From DASUPK01 sp036377415 (GTDB taxonomy: Bacteria; Actinomycetota; Thermoleophilia; Solirubrobacterales; 70-9): 46,732 nt of DNA. Shown here piece by piece: positions 15,202 through 23,781 of this stretch (positions are counted from its first letter, which is position 1; every line of letters begins with the position of its first letter). The DNA is taken from assembly GCA_036377415.1 (NCBI GenBank), contig DASUYK010000018.1:1-46732 (forward strand). Reading direction: 5' to 3'. The translations under genes and the position numbers were made by a program. The notes under the pieces are model-generated. The model saw only the letters and a list, made by a program, of their open reading frames with translations. It was not told the DNA's origin and made no database searches.

Positions 15202-15878
15202 CGCCGACGATCGAGGCCCCGATTCGCGCCCGCCTCGGCGGGCCGCTCAAGCTCGCGATCCCGAGGGGAGCGCTCTGGGGCGAGACGCTCGACGCTCTCG
15301 ACCGGATCGGGGTCGAGACGTCCGAGATGCGCGGCGAGTCGCGGTCGCTGGTCTTCTCGTCGGACGGCCTCACGCTCGTGACGATGCGGCCCTCCGACGT
15401 TCCCACGTACGTCGAGGCGGGGGCGGCCGACGTCGGGATCACCGGCAAGGACGTCCTGATGGAGCAGGCCGACCGCACCGTCTACGAGATCCTCGACCTC
15501 GCCTACGGGGCCTGCACGATGGTCCTCGCCGGTCGTCAGGGCGACGAGAGCCTCGGCGAGTCCGAGCGCCGCCTGGGTGGGATGCGGATCGCGACAAAGT
15601 ACCCGCGGATCGCCGAGCGCTACTTCGAGGAGACCGGCCGCCAGGCCGAGGTGGTCGAGGTGAAGGGATCGGTCGAGCTCGCCCCGCTCGTCGGCCTCGC
15701 GGACGGGATCGTCGATCTGGTCGCGACCGGACGAACGCTGAAGGAGAACGGGCTCGAGGCGAGAGAGGAGATCACTACCTCCTCCGCCCGCCTGATCGCG
15801 AACCGCGTCTCCCACAAGCTCCGCGCCGCCGAGGTCGACGACCTGGTCGAGCGCCTGCGCTCGAAGGGGGGAGGCTGA
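15198..15878 (+). CDS. hisG: ATP phosphoribosyltransferase HisG, short form
   Basis: 226 aa. It joins ATP and PRPP in the first step of histidine synthesis. It is the short form: the catalytic periplasmic-binding-like fold is present ('LKLAIPRGALWGETL', 'AGAADVGITGKDVLME', PRPP loop 'VDLVATGRTLKENGL') but the C-terminal regulatory domain is absent, which explains the HisZ gene upstream. The sequence 'caggaggtggccgATG' gives a good ribosome-binding site. Overlaps hisZ by four bases; hisD begins one base after its stop. Confidence 0.96.
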   Translation: MTPTIEAPIRARLGGPLKLAIPRGALWGETLDALDRIGVETSEMRGESRSLVFSSDGLTLVTMRPSDVPTYVEAGAADVGITGKDVLMEQADRTVYEILDLAYGACTMVLAGRQGDESLGESERRLGGMRIATKYPRIAERYFEETGRQAEVVEVKGSVELAPLVGLADGIVDLVATGRTLKENGLEAREEITTSSARLIANRVSHKLRAAEVDDLVERLRSKGGG

Positions 15879-15879
15879 C

Positions 15880-17169
15880 GTGAGGGCCAGGCGCTTTGAA
15901 TGGGACGGCTCCGCTCCGGACCGCCTCGCCCGGGCGATTCGCGACCTGCAGCCGGAGCTGAGCGCGGTGAGCGATCCGGTCCGGGTGATCATCGACGCCG
16001 TCAGGGAGGGTGGAGACGATGCGATCGCCGAGCTCGAGCGCCGCTTCGGCGCCGGATTCGGCTGGCGCGAGGCGTTCCGCCAGGATCCGGAGAGGATCGC
16101 TTCGGCCGCCTCCCGGCTCGATCCGGAGCTGGTCGCCGCGCTCGAGACCGCGGCGGCGAACATCCGGCTCGTCGCCGAGGCGCAGCTCGGGGGCGACCGT
16201 GAGGTGAGTCTCGACCAGGGTCAGACCGTGAAGCTCAGGGATGTCCCGGTCGGCTCGGCGGGGATCTACGCACCCGGTGGAGTGGCCGCGTACCCGTCGA
16301 CCGTCCTGATGGGCTGCATCCCGGCGCACGCGGCCGGGGTCGGGCGCACCGTCCTCGTCACCCCTCCGGGTCCGGAGGAGCCATTCGTCCCCGACGTGAT
16401 CCTGGCGGCCGCCCGGATCGCGGGAGCGGACGAGGTCTACGCGACCGGAGGAGCCCAGGCGATCGCGGCGCTCGCGATCGGGACCGAGACGATCGCCCCG
16501 GTCGACGTCGTCGCGGGGCCAGGCAACCGCTACGTCCAGGAGGCGAAGCGCCAGCTCGCCGGCCAGGTGGGGATCGACGGGATCGCGGGGCCGTCAGAGC
16601 TGATGGCGGTCGCCGGGGACACCGCTCACCCTGAGTGGATCGCCCTCGATCTCTGCGCCCAGGCCGAGCACGGTCCCGACGGGCTGCTCGTTGCCGCGGC
16701 GGTCGAGACGTCGATCCTCGAAGCGATCCAGGCGGCGGTCGAGAGGCTCGCGTCGGAGCGGGAGATCGCGGGCGACGCGCCCCTCGCCCTCGTCGCGGTC
16801 CCGGACACCTCCGCCGCAATCGCACTCGCGAACGCGCTCGCGCCCGAGCACCTCGAGATCCTCACGGAGGACGCGGAGACGCTGTCGGGCGGCGTGACGA
16901 CCGCCGGGTGCGTCTTCGTCGGCGAGCGGAGCGCAACCGCTTTCGGTGACTACGCGGCGGGCTCCAACCACGTCCTCCCGACGGGCGGCGCCGGGCGCTT
17001 CCAGGGCCCGTTGAGCCCGAGCGTCTTCAGGCGGCTCATCTCGACGGTCGAGATCACGCAGGACGCCGCCCGGTCGCTCGCACCGGCGGTCGCTACGCTG
17101 GCGCGCGCCGAGGGCTTTCCGCTGCACGCAGACTCCGTGGAGGCGCGGCTGGAAGGGAACGGGGGATGA
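15880..17169 (+). CDS. hisD: histidinol dehydrogenase HisD
   Basis: 429 aa, GTG start. A zinc enzyme that oxidises L-histidinol to histidine in the last two steps of the pathway, using NAD. Family landmarks: 'VPVGSAGIYAPGG', 'GPGNRYVQEAKRQL', 'GIDGIAGPSEL', 'DLCAQAEHGPDG', 'LAPEHLEI' and 'GDYAAGSNHVLPTGG'. The catalytic Glu/His pair and zinc ligands (Gln and His in AQAEH) are present. It overlaps hisB by four bases, so the operon is tightly coupled. Confidence 0.97.
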   Translation: MRARRFEWDGSAPDRLARAIRDLQPELSAVSDPVRVIIDAVREGGDDAIAELERRFGAGFGWREAFRQDPERIASAASRLDPELVAALETAAANIRLVAEAQLGGDREVSLDQGQTVKLRDVPVGSAGIYAPGGVAAYPSTVLMGCIPAHAAGVGRTVLVTPPGPEEPFVPDVILAAARIAGADEVYATGGAQAIAALAIGTETIAPVDVVAGPGNRYVQEAKRQLAGQVGIDGIAGPSELMAVAGDTAHPEWIALDLCAQAEHGPDGLLVAAAVETSILEAIQAAVERLASEREIAGDAPLALVAVPDTSAAIALANALAPEHLEILTEDAETLSGGVTTAGCVFVGERSATAFGDYAAGSNHVLPTGGAGRFQGPLSPSVFRRLISTVEITQDAARSLAPAVATLARAEGFPLHADSVEARLEGNGG

Positions 17170-17756
17170 GCCGTACTTCAGAGATCAATCGCGAAACCCG
17201 GGAGACCCGGGTCCGGCTGCGCCTCGATCTCGACGGCGGCGAGGCCTCGATCTCGACCGGGGTGGGCTTCCTCGACCACATGCTCGAGCTGCTCGCCCGC
17301 CACGGGCGGCTCGGCCTGGAGCTGGAGGCGACCGGCGATCTCGAGACCGGCGCCCACCACACCACGGAGGACGTCGGCATCTGCATCGGCCAGGCGATCG
17401 ACGACGCACTCGGCGGCAGGGCCGGAATTCGTCGCTACGGGTCCGCCCTCGTCCCGATGGACGAGGCCCTCGCCGAATGCGCGATCGACATCTCGGGGCG
17501 TCCGTACTGCGACTTCGACGCCGACCTGCCGGACGTGACGATCGCCGGCTTCGACTCGGAGCTCACCGAGGAGTTCTTCCGCGCCGTCTCGTCGAACACG
17601 AAGATGACGCTCCACATCTGGGTGCGGTCGGGCTCGAACGCCCACCACATGATCGAGGCGTGCTTCAAGGCGTTCGCCCGAGCCCTTCGCGAGGCGGTCT
17701 CCGTCGACCCGGACGAGGGCGGCGTCCCGTCGACCAAGGGGACGTTGACGTCGTGA
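17166..17756 (+). CDS. hisB: imidazoleglycerol-phosphate dehydratase HisB
   Basis: 196 aa, monofunctional. It dehydrates imidazoleglycerol phosphate (sixth step), binding Mn through His clusters. Signatures: 'GVGFLDHMLELLARH', 'GAHHTTEDVGICIGQA', 'DEALAECAIDISGRPY', and 'LHIWVRSGSNAHHMIEA'. Normal length for a stand-alone HisB with no fused phosphatase. Starts inside the hisD stop (ATGA). Confidence 0.97.
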   Translation: MSRTSEINRETRETRVRLRLDLDGGEASISTGVGFLDHMLELLARHGRLGLELEATGDLETGAHHTTEDVGICIGQAIDDALGGRAGIRRYGSALVPMDEALAECAIDISGRPYCDFDADLPDVTIAGFDSELTEEFFRAVSSNTKMTLHIWVRSGSNAHHMIEACFKAFARALREAVSVDPDEGGVPSTKGTLTS

Positions 17757-17791
17757 CTCCGCGCTCCCGGACGCGAAGCGAAGGACGCGCC

Positions 17792-18412
17792 GTGAAGGTG
17801 GCGATCCTCGACTACGGGATGGGCAATCTCCGCTCTGTGGAGAAGGCCCTGGAGCGGGTCGGGGCCGAGGTCGAGATCACCTCAGATCCTGCCAGCGCGG
17901 AGTCAGCGGCGGGAGTGATCCTGCCCGGTGTCGGCGCCTTCCCGAGGGCGATGGAGCGCGTCCGGGAGATCGGCCTGGACGAGTTGGTCGCCGGCCGGAT
18001 CGAGGCCGGCGTGCCGGTGCTGGGCATCTGCCTCGGCCTCCAGCTCCTGTTCGAGTCTTCCGCGGAGAACGAGGGGGCGAGCGGCCTCGGGCTTCTCGGC
18101 GGGGTGGTGGGCCCGCTGGAGGCGAACGGGTACAAGGTCCCGCACATGGGTTGGTCCCCGGTGCGCTGGGAGCACGTCTCACGCCTGACGGAGGGGCTCG
18201 GCGAGGACACGCCCTTTTACTTCCTGCACTCCTTCGCACCCCGGCCGGCGAGGGGGGACGAAGTGCTCGGAACGGCCGCATACGGAGAGCGCTTCGCGTG
18301 CGCGGTCGAGCGCCCGCCCCTCTACGGGGTCCAGTTCCATCCCGAGAAGTCCAGTGTCGCCGGCCTCGGGCTCCTCGCAAACTTCGTCCGAATCTGCAGA
18401 TCGCCGGCGTGA
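17792..18412 (+). CDS. hisH: imidazole glycerol phosphate synthase glutaminase subunit HisH
   Basis: About 206 aa from GTG 17792, preceded by 'gaagga' (an upstream GTG at 17753 overlapping the hisB stop would add 13 residues). It is a class I glutamine amidotransferase that feeds ammonia to HisF. The triad is visible: Cys in 'LGICLGLQLL', His and Glu in 'YGVQFHPEKSS'. The N-terminal 'VAILDYGMGNLRSVEKAL' is typical. Its partner hisF is not next to it but 3.1 kb downstream. Confidence 0.95.
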   Translation: MKVAILDYGMGNLRSVEKALERVGAEVEITSDPASAESAAGVILPGVGAFPRAMERVREIGLDELVAGRIEAGVPVLGICLGLQLLFESSAENEGASGLGLLGGVVGPLEANGYKVPHMGWSPVRWEHVSRLTEGLGEDTPFYFLHSFAPRPARGDEVLGTAAYGERFACAVERPPLYGVQFHPEKSSVAGLGLLANFVRICRSPA

Positions 18413-18443
18413 GGTCCCCGCGCCGCGGGTGCCAGGGACCGTC

Positions 18444-19169
18444 TTGATCCTCTATCCGGCAATCGACATTCGAGACGGCAGGGCCGTCCGGCTCCTGCAG
18501 GGGGACTATGACCGCGAGACGACCTACGACGACGACCCGGTCGAAGCGGCCCGCCGATGGGAGGACGGGGGAGCTCAATGGCTGCATGTCGTCGACCTGG
18601 ATGGCGCCCGGGCGGGCGAGCCCGTCAATCTCGAGCACGTCCGGCGAATCGTCGCCGGGGTCGGCGTCCCTGTGCAGCTCGGCGGCGGTCTGCGGGACTC
18701 GAAGAAGGTCGAGGAGGCGTTCTCATCGGGCGTCGAGCGGGTCGTGCTTGGGACCGCGGCGATCCGCGACCCAGAGATGACGGCGGCGATCGCGGCGGCT
18801 CACGGGCACCGAGTCGTCGTCTCGGTCGATGCCCGGGCGGGGAAGGTGGCGGCGGAGGGATGGACCGAGGAGTCCGGGCTCGCGACGACCGAGGTGGTCG
18901 CCGCGCTCGGTGCGCGCGGGATCCGGCGATTCGTCTACACGCCGGTCGAGGTCGATGGATCGATGTCCGGGCCCGACCTCGAGTCCCTCGGGCGGGTTGC
19001 GAAGGCCACCGAGGGGGAGCTGATCTACTCCGGAGGCGTCGGGTCGCTCGACGACCTGCGTGCCCTGGCCGGCCTCGGCCTGGGCAACCTCGCCGGCGTG
19101 ATTGTCGGCAGGGCACTGTACGAGCGCCGGTTCACTGTCGCCGAGGCGGAGGCGGCAATCGGCGGATAG
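18444..19169 (+). CDS. hisA: phosphoribosyl-ProFAR isomerase HisA (or PriA)
   Basis: About 241 aa from TTG 18444 with 'caggga' upstream (GTG 18429 is also in frame). A TIM-barrel isomerase: the first catalytic Asp lies in 'LYPAIDIRDGRAVRLLQGD', phosphate-binding loops 'PVQLGGGLRD' and 'IYSGGVGSLDDL', and the second Asp in 'VYTPVEVDGSMSGPDL'. In some actinobacteria this protein (PriA) also serves tryptophan synthesis; whether that applies here depends on trp genes not in this window. The sixth his gene, 31 bases after hisH. Confidence 0.93.
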   Translation: MILYPAIDIRDGRAVRLLQGDYDRETTYDDDPVEAARRWEDGGAQWLHVVDLDGARAGEPVNLEHVRRIVAGVGVPVQLGGGLRDSKKVEEAFSSGVERVVLGTAAIRDPEMTAAIAAAHGHRVVVSVDARAGKVAAEGWTEESGLATTEVVAALGARGIRRFVYTPVEVDGSMSGPDLESLGRVAKATEGELIYSGGVGSLDDLRALAGLGLGNLAGVIVGRALYERRFTVAEAEAAIGG

Positions 19170-19172
19170 ATT
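19167..19172 (+). promoter_or_regulatory. -10 hexamer TAGATT of a leaderless promoter
   Basis: TAGATT overlaps the hisA stop and ends 8 bases before the GTG at 19180. No Shine-Dalgarno sequence is present. Confidence 0.45.
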
Positions 19173-19179
19173 CCCGGCC

Positions 19180-19536
19180 GTGGGGAGACTGTTCGGCCCC
19201 TTCTTCATCTTCGCGGGAGCGATGCACTTCGTGAAGACGCGCTGGTACGAGCGGATCATGCCGCCGTACCTGCCGCGGCACCGCGAGCTTGTCTATGCGA
19301 GCGGAGTCGCCGAGATCGCGGGCGGTCTCGCGACGATGCACCCGGCAACCCGGCGCGCGGGCAGCGCCTTGAGCATCGCCACCCTGCTGGCGATCTTCCC
19401 GGCGAACGTCCACATGGCGATCGAGGCCGAGCGGTTCGAGAAGGGCGTTCCGGGAGGACGCAACGCGCTGTATGCCCGGCTTCCCGTGCAGCTCCTGTTC
19501 ATCGCCTGGGCGTACGCCGCAGGCGACTGGGATTGA
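19180..19536 (+). CDS. DoxX-like membrane protein
   Basis: About 118 aa, GTG at 19180. Four hydrophobic stretches and the landmarks 'FGPFFIFAGAMHF', 'MPPYLPRHRELVYASGVAE' and 'LLAIFPANVHMAIE' match small DoxX-type membrane proteins. Their biochemical role is poorly defined; some relate to redox or sulfur stress. It lies just after hisA and may be read from its own promoter or by read-through. It is the first gene of a three-gene block that separates hisA from hisF. Confidence 0.8.
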   Translation: MGRLFGPFFIFAGAMHFVKTRWYERIMPPYLPRHRELVYASGVAEIAGGLATMHPATRRAGSALSIATLLAIFPANVHMAIEAERFEKGVPGGRNALYARLPVQLLFIAWAYAAGDWD

Positions 19537-19546
19537 GCCGGATCGA

Positions 19547-20413
19547 TCACCTGTAGCCCGCTGCCGGGACCGCAGACGCGTTCCAGACGCCGCTGGCGGC
19601 GGCTCTGCGTGCGTAGTCGCGAAAGTCTCGGGGCTCCCGACCGAGCGCGCGCTCGACCCCGTCGGCCAGGCGGGCGTTCCGGCCGTCCAGGACCTCCGTG
19701 AACAGGTAGGTGAGCAGCTCGATCACTTCCGCGGGTACGCCCTGGTCCGCGGCAGCCGCCGCGTGCTCTTCGACTGAAATCGGCAGATAGCGGATCTCGC
19801 GACCGGCGGCCGCGGCGATTTCCTCGGTCGCCTCCGCGAAGGTCAACAGACGCGGGCCCGTCAGCTCGTAGAGCTCGCCGACATGTCGGCCCTCGGTCAG
19901 GGCGGCCACCGCGACGTCGGCGATGTCGTCGGCGTCTATGAACGGCTCGGGCATGTCTCCGGCCGGGAGTGCGACCTCGCCGCTCAGCACGTGCTCGAGC
20001 ATGTAGTCCTCGCTGAAGTTCTGGGCGAACCAGGCCGATCGCAGGACCGTCAGCGCGGCGCCGGAGTCGCGCACCGCCTGCTCCGCGAGCTCCGCCTCGG
20101 GCTCCCCCCGGCCCGCCAGCAGCACCTGGCGCTCGACCCCGCTGCGAACGGCCAGCTCGGCGAACGAGCCCACGGTCTCCACCGCACGGGGGACGGCGAG
20201 GTCCGGGGAGTAGGAGATGTAGACCGCCTCTGTGCCCTCGAGCGCGCCGGTCCACGTCGCCGGGTTCTCCCAGTCGAACGGCGGCTCACCGGATCGGGAC
20301 CCGATCCGCACCGGGAGACCCCGGGCCTCGAGGCGCTCCGCCACCCTGCGGCCGGTCTTGCCCGTTCCGCCGAGAACCAGCGTGGGCATCCCTCCTCGTC
20401 TGCTCTCGCTCAT
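19547..20413 (-). CDS. NmrA-like NAD(P)-binding protein
   Basis: About 288 aa from ATG 20413 with a good Shine-Dalgarno (ggaggagtc). Rossmann motif 'VLGGTGKTGRRVAERL', then 'AVYISYSPDL', 'DSGAALTVLRSAWFAQNF', and 'FIDADDIADVAVAALTEG', the usual NmrA/atypical SDR pattern. Such proteins are redox sensors or NADPH-dependent reductases of unknown substrate. It is divergent from an AraC-type gene whose product is the obvious candidate regulator. It converges on the DoxX-like gene with 10 bases between stops. Confidence 0.88.
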   Translation of the reverse strand: MSESRRGGMPTLVLGGTGKTGRRVAERLEARGLPVRIGSRSGEPPFDWENPATWTGALEGTEAVYISYSPDLAVPRAVETVGSFAELAVRSGVERQVLLAGRGEPEAELAEQAVRDSGAALTVLRSAWFAQNFSEDYMLEHVLSGEVALPAGDMPEPFIDADDIADVAVAALTEGRHVGELYELTGPRLLTFAEATEEIAAAAGREIRYLPISVEEHAAAAADQGVPAEVIELLTYLFTEVLDGRNARLADGVERALGREPRDFRDYARRAAASGVWNASAVPAAGYR

Positions 20414-20503
20414 GACTCCTCCAATCGCCGATTGCATTTCGTCCAGTCTCCGCTAGTGACCCTGGCGTGTCTATGACTAACAGGCCGAGTTTCATGCTCA
20501 GAC

Positions 20504-20531
20504 GTCCAGTTCGGTGGACAACCAGTTGTCC
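20504..20531. promoter_or_regulatory. candidate operator in the araC-type/nmrA divergent region
   Basis: GGACAAC-ca-GTTGTCC (20516-20531) is a perfect 7-bp inverted repeat, partly overlapped by a second one, GTCCA (20504-20508) with TGGAC (20515-20519). It covers the -35 region of the AraC-type gene (whose -10 is TATGCT at 20540-20545), so it is well placed for autoregulation and for control of the nmrA-like gene. Confidence 0.5.
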
Positions 20532-20539
20532 TTGCGTCA

Positions 20540-20545
20540 TATGCT
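20540..20545 (+). promoter_or_regulatory. -10 hexamer TATGCT of a leaderless promoter
   Basis: TATGCT ends 7 bases before ATG 20552; no Shine-Dalgarno sequence is present. Confidence 0.5.
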
Positions 20546-20551
20546 CAAGAG

Positions 20552-21541
20552 ATGAGTACGCTCGATCCTTGGGCGCCCTCGGATCCGCTCGGTGAGGCGC
20601 TCCACCTGCTGCGGATGAACGGCGCCTTCTACTGCCGCTCGGAGCTGACGGCGCCCTGGGGGCTGACGCTTCCGCCGATGCCGGGATATCTCTGGTTCCA
20701 CGTCGTCGTCTCCGGCGCCGTGCGGCTCGAAGCCGATGGCGACGGGGCGACGCAGCTTGGGCGCGGCGATCTCGCGCTCGTGCCCCACGGCGAGGGACAT
20801 CGATTGAGAAGCGATCCGGGAGCCCCCGTTCCCGGAATCCTCGAGCTCGACCGCGAGCTGCTCAGCGACCGCTACGAGGTCCTTCGCCACGGTGAGGGCG
20901 GCGCTCCGACGACCTTGATCTGCGGAGCGGTCCGATTCGATCATCCGTCCGCGCGCAATCTCGTCCAGATCCTGCCAAACACGATCCACGTCGAGGCGTC
21001 CACCTCGCCGCAGTCCAACTGGCTGCAGAGCACGCTGGCGCTGATGGCCGCCGAGGCGAGAGAGCTGCGGCCCGGGGGCGAGGCCGTGATCACGCGGTTG
21101 GGCGACATCCTGGTGATCCAGGCGATCCGCTCGTGGATCGAGACCGATCCCGCCGCGCGCACCGGTTGGCTCGGGGCGCTTCAGGACCCCCAGATCGGGC
21201 GTGCGATCTCGATGGTCCACAGGGACCCGGCGCGGCCCTGGACGGTGGGGATGCTCGCGCGGGAGCTGGCGATGTCGCGGTCGGCCTTCGCTGCCCGCTT
21301 CAGCGAGCTCGTTGGCGAGTCGGTGATGCAGTACGTCACCCGATGGCGGATGCATCTCGCGTTCAACGCGCTCGGGGACGAGGGCGCGACCGTCGCCGAG
21401 CTTGCGAGCCGGCTCGGCTACCGGTCCGAGGCTGCTTTCGCTCGCGCCTTCAAACGCGTCCTCGGGATCTCGCCGGGAGCCGTCAAGCGGCAGGCCGAAG
21501 CGGGGACAGAGGCCGCCGCTACGCTCGGATCATGGTCCTGA
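20552..21541 (+). CDS. AraC-family transcriptional regulator with cupin sensor domain
   Basis: 329 aa. An N-terminal cupin-type domain (about residues 10-180; 'LGRGDLALVPHGEGH') is followed by a C-terminal double helix-turn-helix of the AraC/XylS type: 'WTVGMLARELAMSRSAFAA' and 'VAELASRLGYRSEAAFARAF', ending with the family 'G.SP..' motif. It should bind small molecules and activate nearby genes; the divergent NmrA-like gene is the likely target. Its 3' end overlaps the hisF start by ten bases. Confidence 0.92.
   Translation: MSTLDPWAPSDPLGEALHLLRMNGAFYCRSELTAPWGLTLPPMPGYLWFHVVVSGAVRLEADGDGATQLGRGDLALVPHGEGHRLRSDPGAPVPGILELDRELLSDRYEVLRHGEGGAPTTLICGAVRFDHPSARNLVQILPNTIHVEASTSPQSNWLQSTLALMAAEARELRPGGEAVITRLGDILVIQAIRSWIETDPAARTGWLGALQDPQIGRAISMVHRDPARPWTVGMLARELAMSRSAFAARFSELVGESVMQYVTRWRMHLAFNALGDEGATVAELASRLGYRSEAAFARAFKRVLGISPGAVKRQAEAGTEAAATLGSWS
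21520..21525 (+). promoter_or_regulatory. -10 hexamer TACGCT for hisF
   Basis: TACGCT, inside the end of the AraC-type gene, lies 7 bases before the hisF ATG (21532). It would let hisF be expressed independently of the AraC-type gene. Confidence 0.45.
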
Positions 21542-22350
21542 AGCGGGTCATCCCTTGCCTCGATGTCGACGCGGGCCGCGTCGTCAAAGGTACGAACTTC
21601 GTCGACATCCGCGACGCCGGCGACCCGGTCGAGCTCGCCGAGCGCTATGACGCGGAGGGCGCCGACGAGCTCGTCTTCCTCGACATCACCGCCTCGCACG
21701 AGAGTCGCGACACGATTGTCGAGCTCGCGCGCCGGACCGCCGACAACGTCTTCATCCCGTTCACCATCGGCGGCGGGATCCGCTCGGTCGAGGACGCCCA
21801 GGCCGTCCTCGATGCGGGAGCCGACAAGATCTCGGTCAATTCGGCGGCGCTCGACCGCCCCCAGCTGATCTCCGAGCTCGCCGAGGTGTTCGGCTCGCAG
21901 TGCGTCGTGATCGCGATCGACGCGAAGCGCCGTGGGGCGGGGGAGTCGTCGGAGACATGCGATGCGCCGCCGGGTCATTTCGGGGACGCCGAGTGGGACG
22001 TCTACGTGCACGGCGGACGGACCAGGGTGGAGGGCCGAGAGGCGGTTGCCTGGGCGCGGGAGGCGACCGAGCTCGGCGCCGGAGAGGTGCTGCTGACGAG
22101 CATGGATCGCGACGGGACCACGGACGGCTACGACCTCGAGCTCACCCGCGCGGTGGCGGACGCCGTCGGCGTCCCGGTGATCGCGTCCGGAGGGGCGGGT
22201 GATCTCGATCACCTGGTCGACGCGGTCGAGCGCGGCCACGCCGACGCGGTGCTCTGCGCCTCGATCTTCCACTATGGCGTGCACACCGTCGCCGAGGCGA
22301 AGAGGCGCATGGAGGAGGCGGGGATCCCGGTCCGCCTGGCCAGCGGCTAG
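21532..22350 (+). CDS. hisF: imidazole glycerol phosphate synthase cyclase subunit HisF
   Basis: About 272 aa, ATG at 21532. TIM-barrel synthase that, with HisH, forms imidazoleglycerol phosphate and AICAR. Landmarks: 'KRVIPCLDVDAGRVVKGTNF' (catalytic Asp), 'PFTIGGGIRS', 'GAGEVLLTSMDRDGTTDGYD' (second Asp) and 'PVIASGGAGDLDH'. A short insertion-like stretch (GAGESSETCDAPPGHFGDAE) lies before 'WDVYVHGGR'. It is detached from hisZGDBHA by three unrelated genes. The stop codon overlaps tail-to-tail with the next gene. Confidence 0.96.
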   Translation: MVLKRVIPCLDVDAGRVVKGTNFVDIRDAGDPVELAERYDAEGADELVFLDITASHESRDTIVELARRTADNVFIPFTIGGGIRSVEDAQAVLDAGADKISVNSAALDRPQLISELAEVFGSQCVVIAIDAKRRGAGESSETCDAPPGHFGDAEWDVYVHGGRTRVEGREAVAWAREATELGAGEVLLTSMDRDGTTDGYDLELTRAVADAVGVPVIASGGAGDLDHLVDAVERGHADAVLCASIFHYGVHTVAEAKRRMEEAGIPVRLASG

Positions 22351-23681
22351 CCCTTGTTCCGCACCCGCTTGTTCCCCGCGCCCTTCTGCTTGGACTTCGC
22401 CGCCTCCGCCTTCCTCGACACGTGCGCCGCGGACACGGGCTTCATCCCGTAGATCGTCTTGTAACCGGTCAGGTATAGGAGGCGGCCATCCGAGATCACG
22501 GGGTTGTACGCACCATCCTTGAAGCTCCACAGCTTCTCGCCGTTGGCCGCGTCGAAGGCATCGGTCTCGGTGTTCGCCAGGTTGGCGACGTAGACGGTCT
22601 CCCCGATCAGGCTTGCGGCGCCGATCACCGAGCCGCCGACGTCCGCTGTCCAGCGCACGTTGCCGGTACGCGCATCGAGCGCGTGGAAGCTGCTTCCTCC
22701 ATAAGTGCCGAAATAGACCGACGGGGGGCTCTTCGGCGTGTCGGCCGCAACCGCCCCGGCATAGACCTCGCCGCCGATGGTCTGGCTCCAGGCGAGATCT
22801 CCGGTTTGCTTGTTGAAGCTGTAGACGCGGCCGTCTTTCGAGCCCGCGTAGACGCGGCCGAAGGCGACGGCGGCCGTGCCGTAGAAGGCGCCGGCGGAGA
22901 CCCCGGTCCCCTGCGAGCTCGACTGCCACTCCACCGAGCCGTCGGCGACCCGAACGGCGCTCATGTTGCCGGAGTAGTCGCCTATGTACGCAACCCCGTC
23001 GCCGACCGCGGGGGCCGCCTTCAGCTGACCGCCCAGATCTCTCTCCCAGACGCTCTTGCCCGTCTTCTTGTCGAAGGCATAGAGCGTCCCGCACTCGCAG
23101 CCCGCGATCACCTTGTTCCCGACGACGGCCGGCGAGGACTCGGTCCGGCCCGGAAGCGACCGCCGCCAGACGGTGCGCCCGTCACGGGTGCTCAGGGCGA
23201 TCACCTGGCCCGGTTCCAGGTTCGAGATGTAGATCATTCCGTCGCTGTAGGCCGGCGCGGAGGCGTTCCGGGCGGCGATCTCGCGCAGCCAGCGCCCCTT
23301 CCCCGTGCTCTTCTTCACCGAGAACGCCATCCCGTTGTTGTTCACCCCGTAGAGGGCGCCGCGCACGAGGATCGGCGAGTACTCGAGGAGCTTCCGGCCC
23401 TTGAACGTCCACTTGACGACGTAGGGCGGCTTCACCCTGCGAGCATCGAGGTAGCGGGTGCGCTCGTTGTCCAGGCCATAGGTGGGCCAATCGACCGCGT
23501 CCACGACGGGCGCGGGGGCCTCGGTCGTCTCGAGGATGCACGGATCGGGGCACGACTTGTCATTCGGTCGCTTCAGGATCAGGTAAGCGGCGACCCCGGC
23601 GACGATCGCGATCACTCCGACCGCGCCCGCAATCGTGGCCAGGCGATGGTTCTTCCACAGGTTTTCGACGGCGCTTCGCAT
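22347..23681 (-). CDS. membrane-anchored PQQ-like beta-propeller protein
   Basis: About 444 aa from ATG 23681 ('gaagagag' upstream). Residues about 12-35 form one transmembrane helix; the rest is an extracellular beta-propeller made of PQQ/BamB-like repeats, each with a 'AxDxxTGxxxW' pattern (for example 'YAFDKKTGKSVWERDLGG', 'YSFNKQTGDLAWSQ', 'HALDARTGNVRWTADVGG'). The C-terminal tail is basic (KAEAAKSKQKGAGNKR). In outer-membrane bacteria similar propellers assist protein assembly; here a structural or binding role at the cell surface is more likely. No catalytic site is recognised. Confidence 0.85.
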   Translation of the reverse strand: MRSAVENLWKNHRLATIAGAVGVIAIVAGVAAYLILKRPNDKSCPDPCILETTEAPAPVVDAVDWPTYGLDNERTRYLDARRVKPPYVVKWTFKGRKLLEYSPILVRGALYGVNNNGMAFSVKKSTGKGRWLREIAARNASAPAYSDGMIYISNLEPGQVIALSTRDGRTVWRRSLPGRTESSPAVVGNKVIAGCECGTLYAFDKKTGKSVWERDLGGQLKAAPAVGDGVAYIGDYSGNMSAVRVADGSVEWQSSSQGTGVSAGAFYGTAAVAFGRVYAGSKDGRVYSFNKQTGDLAWSQTIGGEVYAGAVAADTPKSPPSVYFGTYGGSSFHALDARTGNVRWTADVGGSVIGAASLIGETVYVANLANTETDAFDAANGEKLWSFKDGAYNPVISDGRLLYLTGYKTIYGMKPVSAAHVSRKAEAAKSKQKGAGNKRVRNKG

Positions 23682-23781
23682 TGCTCTCTTCGGTCGGCGG
23701 AGCCTGCTTGTTCCAGGGGGACGACCCCGTGAACCCCCGCCAGGGCATCGGCCGAGCCGCACATGGTAGGAAAGCGACCTA

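Noticed and set aside
17753..17791. Alternative hisH start at GTG 17753 overlapping the hisB stop
   Set aside because: It would add a polar 13-residue leader before the conserved start. GTG 17792 has a better ribosome-binding site, though coupling cannot be excluded.
21376..21400. 'gacgagggcgcgaccgtcgcc' in the AraC-type gene as another repeat copy
   Set aside because: It encodes the ordinary helix-turn-helix lead-in (EGATVAELASRLG) and lacks the hairpin and flanks.
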